Positions 17,344-25,235 of a DNA stretch of 45,241 bases are shown piece after piece (positions within the stretch are counted from its first letter, which is position 1; the number at the start of each line of letters is the position of its first letter). The translations under genes and the position numbers were made by a program. The notes under the pieces are model-generated. The model had not been told where the DNA came from and did no database searches. It saw only the letters and a program-made list of their open reading frames with translations. The stretch covers positions 1-45,241 of the forward strand of contig CAIWTN010000099.1 of the NCBI GenBank assembly GCA_903915625.1, in the 5' to 3' direction. The DNA comes from an uncultured Pseudomonadota bacterium (GTDB lineage Bacteria; Bdellovibrionota_B; Oligoflexia; Oligoflexales; CAIYRB01).

Positions 17344-18330
17344 TCAAACTTGGGCGATCCCGACCAGTTGCCAGTCCTGTCTTCCAATCGATTGGGCAAA
17401 GGTCCAGTCCTCGACAAATTTGATCGGAGTTGTGTCACTGCCTGCAACGACTTGTTGGCTCACTTCATCGACGGTGTAGTCGAGGAGATTAGCGGTAAAC
17501 CTAACTGTGACTAAATTCATCCCCGACTCTGACCAGCTTGGTCCGATGTCAACACCGCGAACGCTGATGTTTTCCAATCGATTGATCTGTTTGTGGGCCT
17601 TTAATTCGTTCAAATCCTTCTCAAGTTCTTTTGCTACGTCGGGGCCGATGAGGCTGCTAACCGAAGTTAGATCCCGCCGAGTCCATGCCCCTTGCACGCG
17701 GAAGAAAAGGTCCGTGGCCTGATCCCCATCCAAAGTCGGACCTCCAGCTAAGGCAGTTCCTCCGTTTGCTAGCGGCGCAGAGTCGTCTTGTGGCATGCGG
17801 AAGTTGACGACACTGTCGCGGTAGGCGGGCGCTGTATTTAGCTGCTGGCGACTGCGCCACCAACGAAAAAGCAGATAGCCAAGGCCACCTAATAACAGGA
17901 TGTCGATCATACCCAGTCCGCCGCCGCCGCCTCCCATGCCTGGGGACCCGCCGCCCATGGCTCGTCCGACAGAGTTGAACATCATGCTGCCGAGGAATCC
18001 TCCGGCAAGTCCTCCTGCCATATTACGCAAAAAACCACCGCGTGGCGCTTCGCCCGGAAATGCTGGACGCGGCTGGTAGGAGTTGTTTCCAAAGGAACCG
18101 CCGCCAGGAGCCTGGTAATCATTCCGCGGCGCTTGTGGCCCCATGGCTGGTGGAAAGGCTAATGGTCGCCGCATGCTTGGGCTGCTGCCCCTGCCTATAC
18201 TGCGTCCGCCGCCGATGCGCGCTTCGGCTATCCCTGAGTGTAATCCAACTGTGGCGATAAATACGCCGCATAAAAGGCTTACAATCAAAGGCGCCGCCAT
18301 CAACGAAGCAATTTTTTTCAATTTAACCAT
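17344..18330 (-). CDS. Tim44-like domain membrane protein
   Basis: 328 residues: a signal/membrane anchor (about 10-35), then a Gly/Pro/Arg-rich low-complexity region (about 40-145) with the glycine run GMGGGGGGLG. A membrane segment with IDILLLGGLGYLLFRWWRSR follows, and a C-terminal Tim44-like domain (about 185-328; LFFRVQGAWTRRDLTSVSSLIGPDVAKEL then the strand/helix cone fold ending DWTFAQSIGRQDWQLVGIAQV). In bacteria this layout is common and of uncertain function; mitochondrial Tim44 anchors the import motor. The frame is open to 18375, but the ATG at 18330 is preferred for the basic MVKLKK signal start and an upstream GAGAGAGG. It follows secDF on the same strand's upstream side, 142 bp away. 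Confidence 0.88.
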   Translation of the reverse strand: MVKLKKIASLMAAPLIVSLLCGVFIATVGLHSGIAEARIGGGRSIGRGSSPSMRRPLAFPPAMGPQAPRNDYQAPGGGSFGNNSYQPRPAFPGEAPRGGFLRNMAGGLAGGFLGSMMFNSVGRAMGGGSPGMGGGGGGLGMIDILLLGGLGYLLFRWWRSRQQLNTAPAYRDSVVNFRMPQDDSAPLANGGTALAGGPTLDGDQATDLFFRVQGAWTRRDLTSVSSLIGPDVAKELEKDLNELKAHKQINRLENISVRGVDIGPSWSESGMNLVTVRFTANLLDYTVDEVSQQVVAGSDTTPIKFVEDWTFAQSIGRQDWQLVGIAQV

Positions 18331-18512
18331 GGTCAGATAACCTCTCTCTGGCGCGGATAATAAGGTCTTAAGCATGATCTATAGACCAACTTGACTCATT
18401 TTGTCTCGACAAGGTTTCGCTTGCTGACTTCAATAACAGATTGACTAGCCAACATGTATCTTGCATCGTGGATTATAAGTAATGGACTGACAAATTAGCT
18501 TTTGGGTTGTCG

Positions 18513-19454
18513 ATGATCGTCGCGGAAGGTCTCAGCAAGTCGTATTCGGGCCGTCGAGCCATAGACGGAGTGAGCTTCACGATAGCGGAGGGTGAGATCG
18601 TCGGTTTACTGGGCCTAAACGGTGCCGGTAAGAGTACGATTCTTAAGATCCTCGGCTGCTTTCTTTTGCCGTCCTCTGGGCGCGCAACAGTTGGTGGTTA
18701 CTCTGTGGATACTAATCCCCAGGCTATTCGTCGTCTGATCGGCTATCTTCCCGATGTCCCACCTCTCTATGATGAGATGACGGTCGACAGTTACCTAACC
18801 TATGTTGCCAAACTAAAGAACGTCGATCATAAGAGCGTCGCTAGCAGCGTCGGCATCGTCAAGGATAAGGCCAACCTAAATGAGGTGGGTCTAGCTCGCA
18901 TCAGCGAACTGTCGCACGGCTTTCGCCAGCGCGTCGGCATTGCCCAGGCCTTGGTTCATAATCCCAAAGTGATCATTCTTGACGAGCCAATTAACGGCCT
19001 CGATCCGGTGCAAATAGTCGAGATGCGCGATTTGATCTTATCTTTGCGCGGACAGCACACTGTAGTTTTGTCGAGTCACATTTTGTCCGAGATCACGCGT
19101 ACCTGCGACCGTGTTTTAGTAGTGGACCACGGACGTCTGGTGGCTGAAGGTTCCGAAGCCTCTTTACAGTCTAAAATGTTTGAGAGCATGCGTCTCAGCC
19201 TCGACTTGACTACCGTACCCAATGGCTTTGCTGAGCGACTCAAGGCCATTAATGGGGTGTCGGCTGTAAATTATGTACCCGGTCAAGGCGGTGAGCGTTT
19301 CTATCTTGATACTACGGGTGACGTTCGCGCTCAGGTCGCGAAAGTTGCAGTGGATGCTGGTGCCGGTTTACTCGGCCTCAGTCGTGGGGAGGCCGGTTTG
19401 GAGGGTCTGTTCATGAAGCTGATTAAGCCGGTGGAGGAGCGCGCCCATGGGTAA
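18513..19454 (+). CDS. ABC transporter ATP-binding protein, GldA-like
   Basis: Cytoplasmic ATPase of an ABC-2-type system. The 313-residue protein has Walker A GLNGAGKST (34-42), the Q-loop region YLPDVPPLYDEMTV, the variant signature LSHGFRQR (133-140, as in GldA/CcmA-type ATPases), Walker B VIILDEP (153-159) and the switch His in LSSHILSEI. The C-terminal 90 residues form the extra domain typical of ABC-2 ATPases. An in-frame TTG two codons earlier is possible; neither start has a strong Shine-Dalgarno. It overlaps the permease gene by 8 bp and heads a four-gene operon like gldA-gldF-gldG of gliding Bacteroidota. A similar set is widespread in non-gliding bacteria, and the transported substrate is not known. 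Confidence 0.93.
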   Translation: MIVAEGLSKSYSGRRAIDGVSFTIAEGEIVGLLGLNGAGKSTILKILGCFLLPSSGRATVGGYSVDTNPQAIRRLIGYLPDVPPLYDEMTVDSYLTYVAKLKNVDHKSVASSVGIVKDKANLNEVGLARISELSHGFRQRVGIAQALVHNPKVIILDEPINGLDPVQIVEMRDLILSLRGQHTVVLSSHILSEITRTCDRVLVVDHGRLVAEGSEASLQSKMFESMRLSLDLTTVPNGFAERLKAINGVSAVNYVPGQGGERFYLDTTGDVRAQVAKVAVDAGAGLLGLSRGEAGLEGLFMKLIKPVEERAHG

Positions 19455-20175
19455 GTGCCTTCTCGTGGCCGGACGTGAGTTGCGTGCCTATTTTTCGACT
19501 TGGATGGGCTATGTTATTTGCGCCGCAGCTCTCTTTATCGAAGGTTTGCTGTTCAATGCTTACGCCGTCGGTAATCAGCCCAAAGTATCGGCTGATGTAC
19601 TCGCAGATTATTTCTACTTTGCCTCTGGCATGACTATGGTTGCGGGAGTGTTTTTGGCGATGCGGCTTCTAGCCGAGGAGAAACAAAACGGCACCCTTGT
19701 CCTGTTCTACACATCACCTATTAGTGAACGTCAAATTGTTTACGGTAAATTTCTATCGGCGCTGTGCTTCTCGTTCATCATTCAGCTCCTGTCATTGTAC
19801 ATGCCTGGCTTAGTATTTATGGTTGGCAAGGTATCTCTAGGTCATTTAGCTGCTGGCTACCTCATGCTTACTTTACTCGGCGCCAGTGCCATTTCAATTT
19901 CACTGTTTGCGTCTGCAATTTCCCCAAATCAGTTAGTTGCCGGCGTCACAGGCGCTCTATTCCTTGTGACATTTCTAATTTTATGGATGGTGGCTGATGT
20001 GGTGTCGCCACCATTAAAAGAGCTTTTTGGTTATTTAGCCATTCATAACCGGCATTTTGTACCATTCTCGCAAGGCATCGTTCATACGCGAGATGTTATT
20101 TATTACGGAAGCGTTGTTGTGTTTTTCTTAGAGTGTTCTGTGCGTGCGCTTGAGGCTCGGAGGTGGCAGGGCTGA
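19447..20175 (+). CDS. ABC-2 type permease, GldF-like
   Basis: 242 residues with about six membrane segments: 15-35, 55-75, 97-120, 130-160, 167-187 and 210-230. The AEEKQNGTLVLFYTSPIS stretch (about 77-95) is the conserved coupling region of ABC-2 permeases (family wording EERERGTLELLLTSPVS). GRELRAYFSTWMGYV at the N-terminus is typical of GldF/NosY-type subunits. Its start overlaps the ATPase gene, and its stop TGA overlaps the ATG of the following GldG-like gene (TGATG), so the subunits are translationally coupled and probably form one inner-membrane complex. Confidence 0.92.
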   Translation: MGKCLLVAGRELRAYFSTWMGYVICAAALFIEGLLFNAYAVGNQPKVSADVLADYFYFASGMTMVAGVFLAMRLLAEEKQNGTLVLFYTSPISERQIVYGKFLSALCFSFIIQLLSLYMPGLVFMVGKVSLGHLAAGYLMLTLLGASAISISLFASAISPNQLVAGVTGALFLVTFLILWMVADVVSPPLKELFGYLAIHNRHFVPFSQGIVHTRDVIYYGSVVVFFLECSVRALEARRWQG

Positions 20176-22082
20176 TGGTTACTTTGCTGGCTGGTCTAAG
20201 GCTGCCGTTGACGATCATCGGATTGATTGTCCTCTATGCTGCCGAGCGATACTTAAGTTCTGAGAGTTACCATGTTGGCCTCCGCATAGCGGCGGTTGCA
20301 TTGTTAGCGCTTAGTTGGCTATTCACTGTCTTTTTGGCGATCAAAGCCACAAAGTTCCGGCCGAATGAAGCAAAGGGTTGGCGTATCCTGAGCCTCTGGC
20401 AGCTCGGCTTAGTAGCCAGCCTATGCTGTTACCTTGGCTACGCGAAAGCACTTGGTGATAACACGACGCCCGAGACACCAGTGAGTAAGATTCTGCTTGC
20501 TGCTTGGTTGGTGTTAACGATCATAAGTCTCGCTGCTGGTGTTGGTGCTGAATGGGCGATGCGAGCCACAGGGCGCGGTGAATTCGCGGAACCAAACCGA
20601 GTTGGCAGAGCCATGCTGTCATGGACAACGGTCGGTTTGTTACTTTCCTTCCTCGTTACTGTTAATTACGTCGGCGATAAGAAGGATGCTCAAAGCGATT
20701 GGAGCTATCTCAAAGTTAGCTCGCCATCCGAAGCAACCCAACACATGGTGAAGTCGTTAAGCAGCGACTTGACCATTGCCTTGTTCTATCCGCAAAGCAA
20801 CGAAGTCAAAAATGTGATTGAGAGTTACTTCAAATCAATCGCTAAGTTAGAACCAAAAGTGAAACTCCTTTGGTTTGATAAAGATATCAACCCGGTCCAG
20901 GCGGAAGAGTATCGCGTTGCCCGCAACGGATTGATCCTTCTCGATATGAAGGGTAAGAAGGCGCGCATCGATACTGGCACAACTTTGGCCAAGGCAAAGA
21001 AGACCCTGCGCGAACTCGACGGCGAATTCCAGAAGGCATTCCTTGAGACCACATCCACAAAGCATACGATTTACTTCACTCGTGGACATGGCGAGGCCTC
21101 GTGGATTGGCGAAGTAGGTGATACGCCGCTGCGTTCGTTAACCATGCTAGAGGGGTTCTTGCGCCAGCAGAACTACACCACCAAACTGTTTGGTATTGCC
21201 GAAGGTAGTGCCACATCGGTACCCGACGATGCTGCTGCGGTTGTGATTGTCGGTCCGAATCAGATATTTCAGAAGGAAGAGATCGATACGCTGCGCAATT
21301 ATGTCAACGGCGGCGGCAATTTGATGGTTTTCCTTGATATCGAGAAGCCGACCGGTGAATTAGTACCGGTTGGCGGCGAGGATCAACCGCTCTATGGCTT
21401 CCTTAGAGAGCTGGGAATTGATTTTCAGCCAGTTCCACTTGCTAGCGATAAAAATCACGTCGTAGTCACCCATAGTCCGTCTGATGCGTGGGTCATTTTC
21501 AGTAACATCTTCACATCACATGAGTCGGTAAGCAGTCTGTCGCGTCACGACGAACGAGTGGCTGTGTTGCTTTACCAGAGTGGCTACTTCAAGGTTACGC
21601 CGGACAATGGCACATGGACTGCTGCAGAGACTGTACGCTCGATGGGCGATACCTACGCGGACATCAATCGCAATTTCAAATTTGACCCAGATGAGAAACG
21701 ACAATTTTACGCTATTGGCGTGGCTGCTGAGCTTAAAAATAAACCTAAGGATGCAACGAGTCCGAATGCTGATAAGAAATCTCTGCATCAAGGGCGAGTT
21801 GTTGCATTTGCTGATGCCTCAGCTATTGCTGATGGTCTAGTGCGGAATGTGGGCAATGCTTTGTTCTTTGCGGATAGTCTTAAATGGCTTGTGGGCCAGG
21901 CTGAGTTGCAGGGCCAATTAGCCAGTGAAGAGGACGTCAAGGTCAGGCTGAGCAAGAAAGAAGATATCTACTGGTTTCAGGGCACAGTAGTGGTCGTACC
22001 ACTTTTGGTCTTGGGAGCCGGGTTTATTGCTACTCGCCGTCGGAATGGTAGGGCTAAGGGCAAGCAAGAGGGTGGAGTCTAA
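20175..22082 (+). CDS. GldG-like ABC auxiliary membrane protein (PF09822 type)
   Basis: 635 residues. Four N-terminal membrane segments (about 5-25, 32-55, 75-95, 105-130), a fifth near 150-170, then a large extracytoplasmic region of the type found in GldG (about 180-590: ALFYPQSNEVKNVIESYFKS, VKLLWFDKDINPVQAEEY, YFTRGHGEASW, VVIVGPNQIFQKEEIDTLRN, GGNLMVFLDIEKP). A C-terminal membrane anchor (about 600-622) ends in a basic tail. An upstream GTG at 20163 is possible, but the ATG at 20175 directly overlaps the permease stop and follows GGAGG. The family is thought to bind or process a periplasmic substrate for the ABC pump; the details are unknown. Confidence 0.9.
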   Translation: MVTLLAGLRLPLTIIGLIVLYAAERYLSSESYHVGLRIAAVALLALSWLFTVFLAIKATKFRPNEAKGWRILSLWQLGLVASLCCYLGYAKALGDNTTPETPVSKILLAAWLVLTIISLAAGVGAEWAMRATGRGEFAEPNRVGRAMLSWTTVGLLLSFLVTVNYVGDKKDAQSDWSYLKVSSPSEATQHMVKSLSSDLTIALFYPQSNEVKNVIESYFKSIAKLEPKVKLLWFDKDINPVQAEEYRVARNGLILLDMKGKKARIDTGTTLAKAKKTLRELDGEFQKAFLETTSTKHTIYFTRGHGEASWIGEVGDTPLRSLTMLEGFLRQQNYTTKLFGIAEGSATSVPDDAAAVVIVGPNQIFQKEEIDTLRNYVNGGGNLMVFLDIEKPTGELVPVGGEDQPLYGFLRELGIDFQPVPLASDKNHVVVTHSPSDAWVIFSNIFTSHESVSSLSRHDERVAVLLYQSGYFKVTPDNGTWTAAETVRSMGDTYADINRNFKFDPDEKRQFYAIGVAAELKNKPKDATSPNADKKSLHQGRVVAFADASAIADGLVRNVGNALFFADSLKWLVGQAELQGQLASEEDVKVRLSKKEDIYWFQGTVVVVPLLVLGAGFIATRRRNGRAKGKQEGGV

Positions 22083-23110
22083 TGCGGGCTGATCTCTATA
22101 TCTACGGTACCTTGCTGACAGCTGGCCTTGGGGCCGCTTACTGGGCGTCATTGCCTGTTCCTGAGGCCTCAGAGGACGCAGTCTCAGTCATGACCGTGGA
22201 CCCAAATACGGTTACTGAAGTGCAGCTTAAGACTGCAGATGTTGAAGTAGTGGCTGTTAAGCGCTCAGAAGATCAGCGATTCTTAGTGACCCATACTAAA
22301 ACAGAAATTCCACCAGTAAATCCGCATGTACCAAAGGATGACAAGGCCCCGCCTCGGGCACCTAAAATAACGACCGAGCGTTTCCTTGCTAATCCAAAGA
22401 TGGATGATTTACTCAAAAGTTTCAGCCCGCTCCTTGCGGTGCGAGTCCTTGACTCTGTCGATGACAAGCAGATGGTGGACTACGGTCTGAAAGATGCAAA
22501 AGACACTTTTACGATTAAAAGCGCCGGCAATAAGGATCTCGTTCTTCGTATCGGAAAGCGCAGCTACGGCAGTCGCAACCGATTTGCGCAGGAGCCGGGA
22601 GCAAAGGCGAAGGTTTTGCTGATCGAAGATATTAATATCGAAAATCTTGAACGAGCACCGGTCAGGCTATACGAGCGACGTATCGTGAATTTGGAGCCTG
22701 ATGAAGTCGCTAAAGTGGAGATCAGTGTCGAGGGGCGCAGTAAAAGGCTTGACCATAGCAAGCGAGATCAAGCGGGAGAGCTGATCTGGGCTGATGAAAA
22801 TGATACTGCAGCTAAGGCAAAGCCAGCTTATGACAACTTCATGGACCGGATATTTAAACTGCGGCTCACTGAATATGCTAGTCCAGCTGATGAGCAAGGG
22901 CTCAAAGATATCAAGCCCTTCCTGACTATAGTCTTGGAGAAGGACGGCAAGGCTGTGGATCACATGGTCTTCAAAAAGACTCCAGGTGACAAGCCAGTCT
23001 ACTGGATCACCAGTGATTTTTTGAAGATGCATGCAAAGTTGCAGTCCGGGCGAGTTGAGTCGATCGAAAAAGATATCGAAGCTATCCTCGCGGAGGCTAA
23101 GAAGAGCTGA
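22082..23110 (+). CDS. DUF4340-type protein, partner of the Gld-like ABC operon
   Basis: 342 residues: a short N-terminal membrane anchor (LYIYGTLLTAGLGAAYWASL), then an extracytoplasmic domain with repeated alpha-beta units of the DUF4340 type (VTEVQLKTADVEVVAVKR, LLAVRVLDSVDDKQMVDYGL, DLVLRIGKRSYGSRNRFAQ, RRIVNLEPDEVAKVEI). DUF4340 genes commonly sit immediately after GldG-like genes. Its ATG overlaps the stop of the GldG-like gene (TAATG). It is probably the periplasmic or membrane-anchored fourth component of the complex. No catalytic residues can be named. Confidence 0.85.
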   Translation: MRADLYIYGTLLTAGLGAAYWASLPVPEASEDAVSVMTVDPNTVTEVQLKTADVEVVAVKRSEDQRFLVTHTKTEIPPVNPHVPKDDKAPPRAPKITTERFLANPKMDDLLKSFSPLLAVRVLDSVDDKQMVDYGLKDAKDTFTIKSAGNKDLVLRIGKRSYGSRNRFAQEPGAKAKVLLIEDINIENLERAPVRLYERRIVNLEPDEVAKVEISVEGRSKRLDHSKRDQAGELIWADENDTAAKAKPAYDNFMDRIFKLRLTEYASPADEQGLKDIKPFLTIVLEKDGKAVDHMVFKKTPGDKPVYWITSDFLKMHAKLQSGRVESIEKDIEAILAEAKKS

Positions 23111-23126
23111 TTTTTTAGGCCGATTT
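23098..23126 (+). promoter_or_regulatory. Weak candidate sigma-28-type promoter for flagellin
   Basis: GCCGATTT at 23119-23126 matches six of eight bases of the flagellar sigma-28 -10 element GCCGATAA. A TAAG at 23098-23101 could be the -35, but the spacing is 17 instead of about 15, and the site overlaps the end of the DUF4340 gene. A second poor match is TAAA near 23190 followed by GAGGATAT. Either would leave a long leader before fliC at 23383. Confidence 0.25.
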
Positions 23127-23354
23127 GTTAGTTGAAATGCTTCTGTTAACCCTAAGTATCTGGATGGATATTTGGGGTTTTTATTATCTAAACTAAGAGC
23201 AGTCTGAGGATATATGTAGGCGGAATATTGAATCTAAGCGGCAGGATGTGTTAACCTGAACGTAGAGCAATATCTATCCTCGAGATCCCTTCCAACACCC
23301 TGAACTCCAATCAGGGGACCTATCAAGTCATCCATCTATTAATTTGTGAGCCAT

Positions 23355-23375
23355 TTCCGCCAGAAGCCGGAGGAA
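23355..23375 (+). promoter_or_regulatory. Hairpin covering the flagellin ribosome-binding site
   Basis: TTCC (23355-23358) and CC (23360-23361) can pair with GG (23369-23370) and GGAA (23372-23375), with one G/A mismatch and a 7-nt loop. The 3' arm is the Shine-Dalgarno sequence GGAGGAA of fliC. A further perfect 6-bp stem, CCCTGA/TCAGGG, lies at 23298-23316. This could give translational control, including by CsrA, which binds GGA motifs; no csrA or fliW gene is in the window. Confidence 0.35.
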
Positions 23376-23382
23376 GTGAAGC

Positions 23383-24228
23383 ATGGGCCTGAGAATCGCG
23401 ACGAATGTATCGTCGCTAGTGTCTCAACGACATTTGCGCGAGACCAGAGAACTTCTGGATCGCTCATTGGAGCGTTTGTCTAGTGGATACCGGATTAATC
23501 GCGCCGGAGACGACGCCGCCGGTCTTGCCATTGCCGAAAAGCTGCGGGCTAAAGTCCGTGGTTTGATGCAGGCTCAACGAAACGCTTCTGATGGCGTGTC
23601 GTTGATTCAGGTCGCCGAGGGTGGACTGAACGAGGTACAGAATATCCTCGTCCGCTTACGCGAACTTGGAGTGCAAGCGGCCAGTGATACTATCGGCCCG
23701 CGGGAGCGTAAGTTCCTCGACGGAGAGTATCAGTCGCTCAAAGACGAGGTGGATCGGATCGCTAACTCTACTGAGTTCAACGGTACCTATCTCCTAGACG
23801 GTACCGGTGGGTCGCTCGACTTTCAGGTCAATACTGGTGGTGAAAACTTACTTGGTGTCGACCGGATTTCGTTTGAAGCATACCGACTAGACGTGAACAC
23901 CGATAAACTAGGGCTAGAAGAGCTAAGCGTATCCAGTAAAGACGCAGCTCAGAAAAGCTTGGCTAAGATCGATGCTGCGATCGAGAGTGTGTCTTCCACC
24001 CGGTCTGAACTAGGCGCTATTGAGGGCCGACTCAACTCCACGATTCGCAACTTGAGTATTTCGGTTGAAAACCTTTCGGCCGCTCGCTCGCGCATTAAAG
24101 ATGTTGATATTGCGGATGAAACCGCTGAAATGACCAAGCACAACATCCTTATGCAGGCTGGTACCTCTGTGCTGTCTCAGGCCAACAATGTGCCGAAGAT
24201 GGCGTTGGCCCTTCTGCAGAATCAGTAA
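23383..24228 (+). CDS. fliC: Flagellin (short form)
   Basis: Filament subunit of the flagellum, exported through the flagellar type III apparatus. At 281 residues it consists almost only of the conserved D0/D1 helices. The N-terminal part is MGLRIATNVSSLVSQRHL, then LSSGYRINRAGDDAAGLAIA and EFNGTYLLDG. The C-terminal part is RIKDVDIADETAEMTKHNIL, then QANNVPKMALALLQNQ. The variable, surface-exposed D2/D3 region is nearly absent. GGAGG lies 9 nt before the ATG. It is followed by fliD and fliS, with an antisense GNAT gene between. It begins 272 bp after the Gld-like operon, a leader region with possible hairpins. Confidence 0.98.
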   Translation: MGLRIATNVSSLVSQRHLRETRELLDRSLERLSSGYRINRAGDDAAGLAIAEKLRAKVRGLMQAQRNASDGVSLIQVAEGGLNEVQNILVRLRELGVQAASDTIGPRERKFLDGEYQSLKDEVDRIANSTEFNGTYLLDGTGGSLDFQVNTGGENLLGVDRISFEAYRLDVNTDKLGLEELSVSSKDAAQKSLAKIDAAIESVSSTRSELGAIEGRLNSTIRNLSISVENLSAARSRIKDVDIADETAEMTKHNILMQAGTSVLSQANNVPKMALALLQNQ

Positions 24229-24242
24229 GAAATTAAACATCA

Positions 24243-25157
24243 TTAAATTGAGTCTAGGCCCCAGATAAAACTGGAGGCCAACGGGTCTGGTGCGCGTGAG
24301 TGATCCGGCCACCAGCTTAGTGCCATGCTATGTTTGGCGTAGGCAACTGCGTGCGGTCGCATTTTTTGGCACCAAGACTGCGCCAAAGTTTTTGGCGTTA
24401 GCAAAACAATTTCTGGCAAATCCGCGGTTTCCGCGGCTGCTAGCACGCCCATAAGAAGTGCTTCGGCAGAAGGCGCGCCCCATTCATGTACCACGCAGGT
24501 CATGTCACAACCCTTGCCTAAAATCACGTACGTTGCGTCCTTGTGACCTGACGCTAAAAGTGTCACCTCGGGTATTTTAGTGAGTGTCTGGAACTCTTGT
24601 GGACTGCGGTCCAAGGTAAACGGCACGGGATACCTAAGTGACAATAGGCGTTGCGCCTCATGTGTGCTTAAGTTTTTTATTTTTGCGAAGTTTGATTGAC
24701 GCAGAAAAAGTGAGCGTAATTTGTCGCGGCTGAACTGCCAGCGGAGCTCACTACCGCATGACTTAAAGCCCAATTTTTGATAAAATTCAACTAGGTCACT
24801 CCATAAAACTAGTCCTTCCAAGCCTTGCGCAGATGCTGCTGATTTCAACTCAGAAAAAAGTGTGCGCATGAGTCCTTGGCCACGATGATCCGAACTCGTA
24901 GCTACGTTCCCGATCAAACCAACAGTTAACACAACGTCATGGGTCTGACTTATGAGCCTTCGAGGCCACAAGTTCGCATGTGCAAGCGGAGCCTCTGGCT
25001 CTCCAAGGCAGAAGCTATATTGCGTGCCACTCTCGCCGAGCACTAACGGATACTCTGCGGCAATAGGAAAAGGGCTGCCATCTGGTCTTAGAGATGAGGC
25101 AAGCAGAACATCGCGTTGCTCTCTTTGTGCGGAGGTCTGCGGATGAAAAATCGACAT
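24243..25157 (-). CDS. GNAT-family N-acetyltransferase
   Basis: 304 residues. The acetyl-CoA-binding motif A is seen as VGLIGNVATSSDHRGQGLMR, with the R-x-x-G-x-G-like HRGQGL loop (about 98-103), and motif B as LVLWSDLVEFYQKLGFKSCG. The second half is a further alpha-beta region ending in a WGL-rich tail, as in two-domain GNATs. The frame is open upstream to 25445, but that would overlap the divergent fliD. The ATG at 25157 follows a GAGAGAG element and begins the recognisable fold. It lies antisense between fliC and fliD, so a link with flagellin modification is possible, but no substrate can be named. Stop codons of this gene and fliC are 14 bp apart. Confidence 0.85.
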   Translation of the reverse strand: MSIFHPQTSAQREQRDVLLASSLRPDGSPFPIAAEYPLVLGESGTQYSFCLGEPEAPLAHANLWPRRLISQTHDVVLTVGLIGNVATSSDHRGQGLMRTLFSELKSAASAQGLEGLVLWSDLVEFYQKLGFKSCGSELRWQFSRDKLRSLFLRQSNFAKIKNLSTHEAQRLLSLRYPVPFTLDRSPQEFQTLTKIPEVTLLASGHKDATYVILGKGCDMTCVVHEWGAPSAEALLMGVLAAAETADLPEIVLLTPKTLAQSWCQKMRPHAVAYAKHSMALSWWPDHSRAPDPLASSFIWGLDSI

Positions 25158-25235
25158 TGTCAGTGCTCTCTCATCATGAATCTCTATTAGGCAATTCGCC
25201 CCATTGTAACATTGGTCGCGCAATTTTGAGGTTGA

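Noticed and set aside
17900-17960. GGC-rich repetitive DNA in the Tim44-like gene as a repeat element
   Set aside because: It is simply the codons of a glycine-rich linker and has no regular period.
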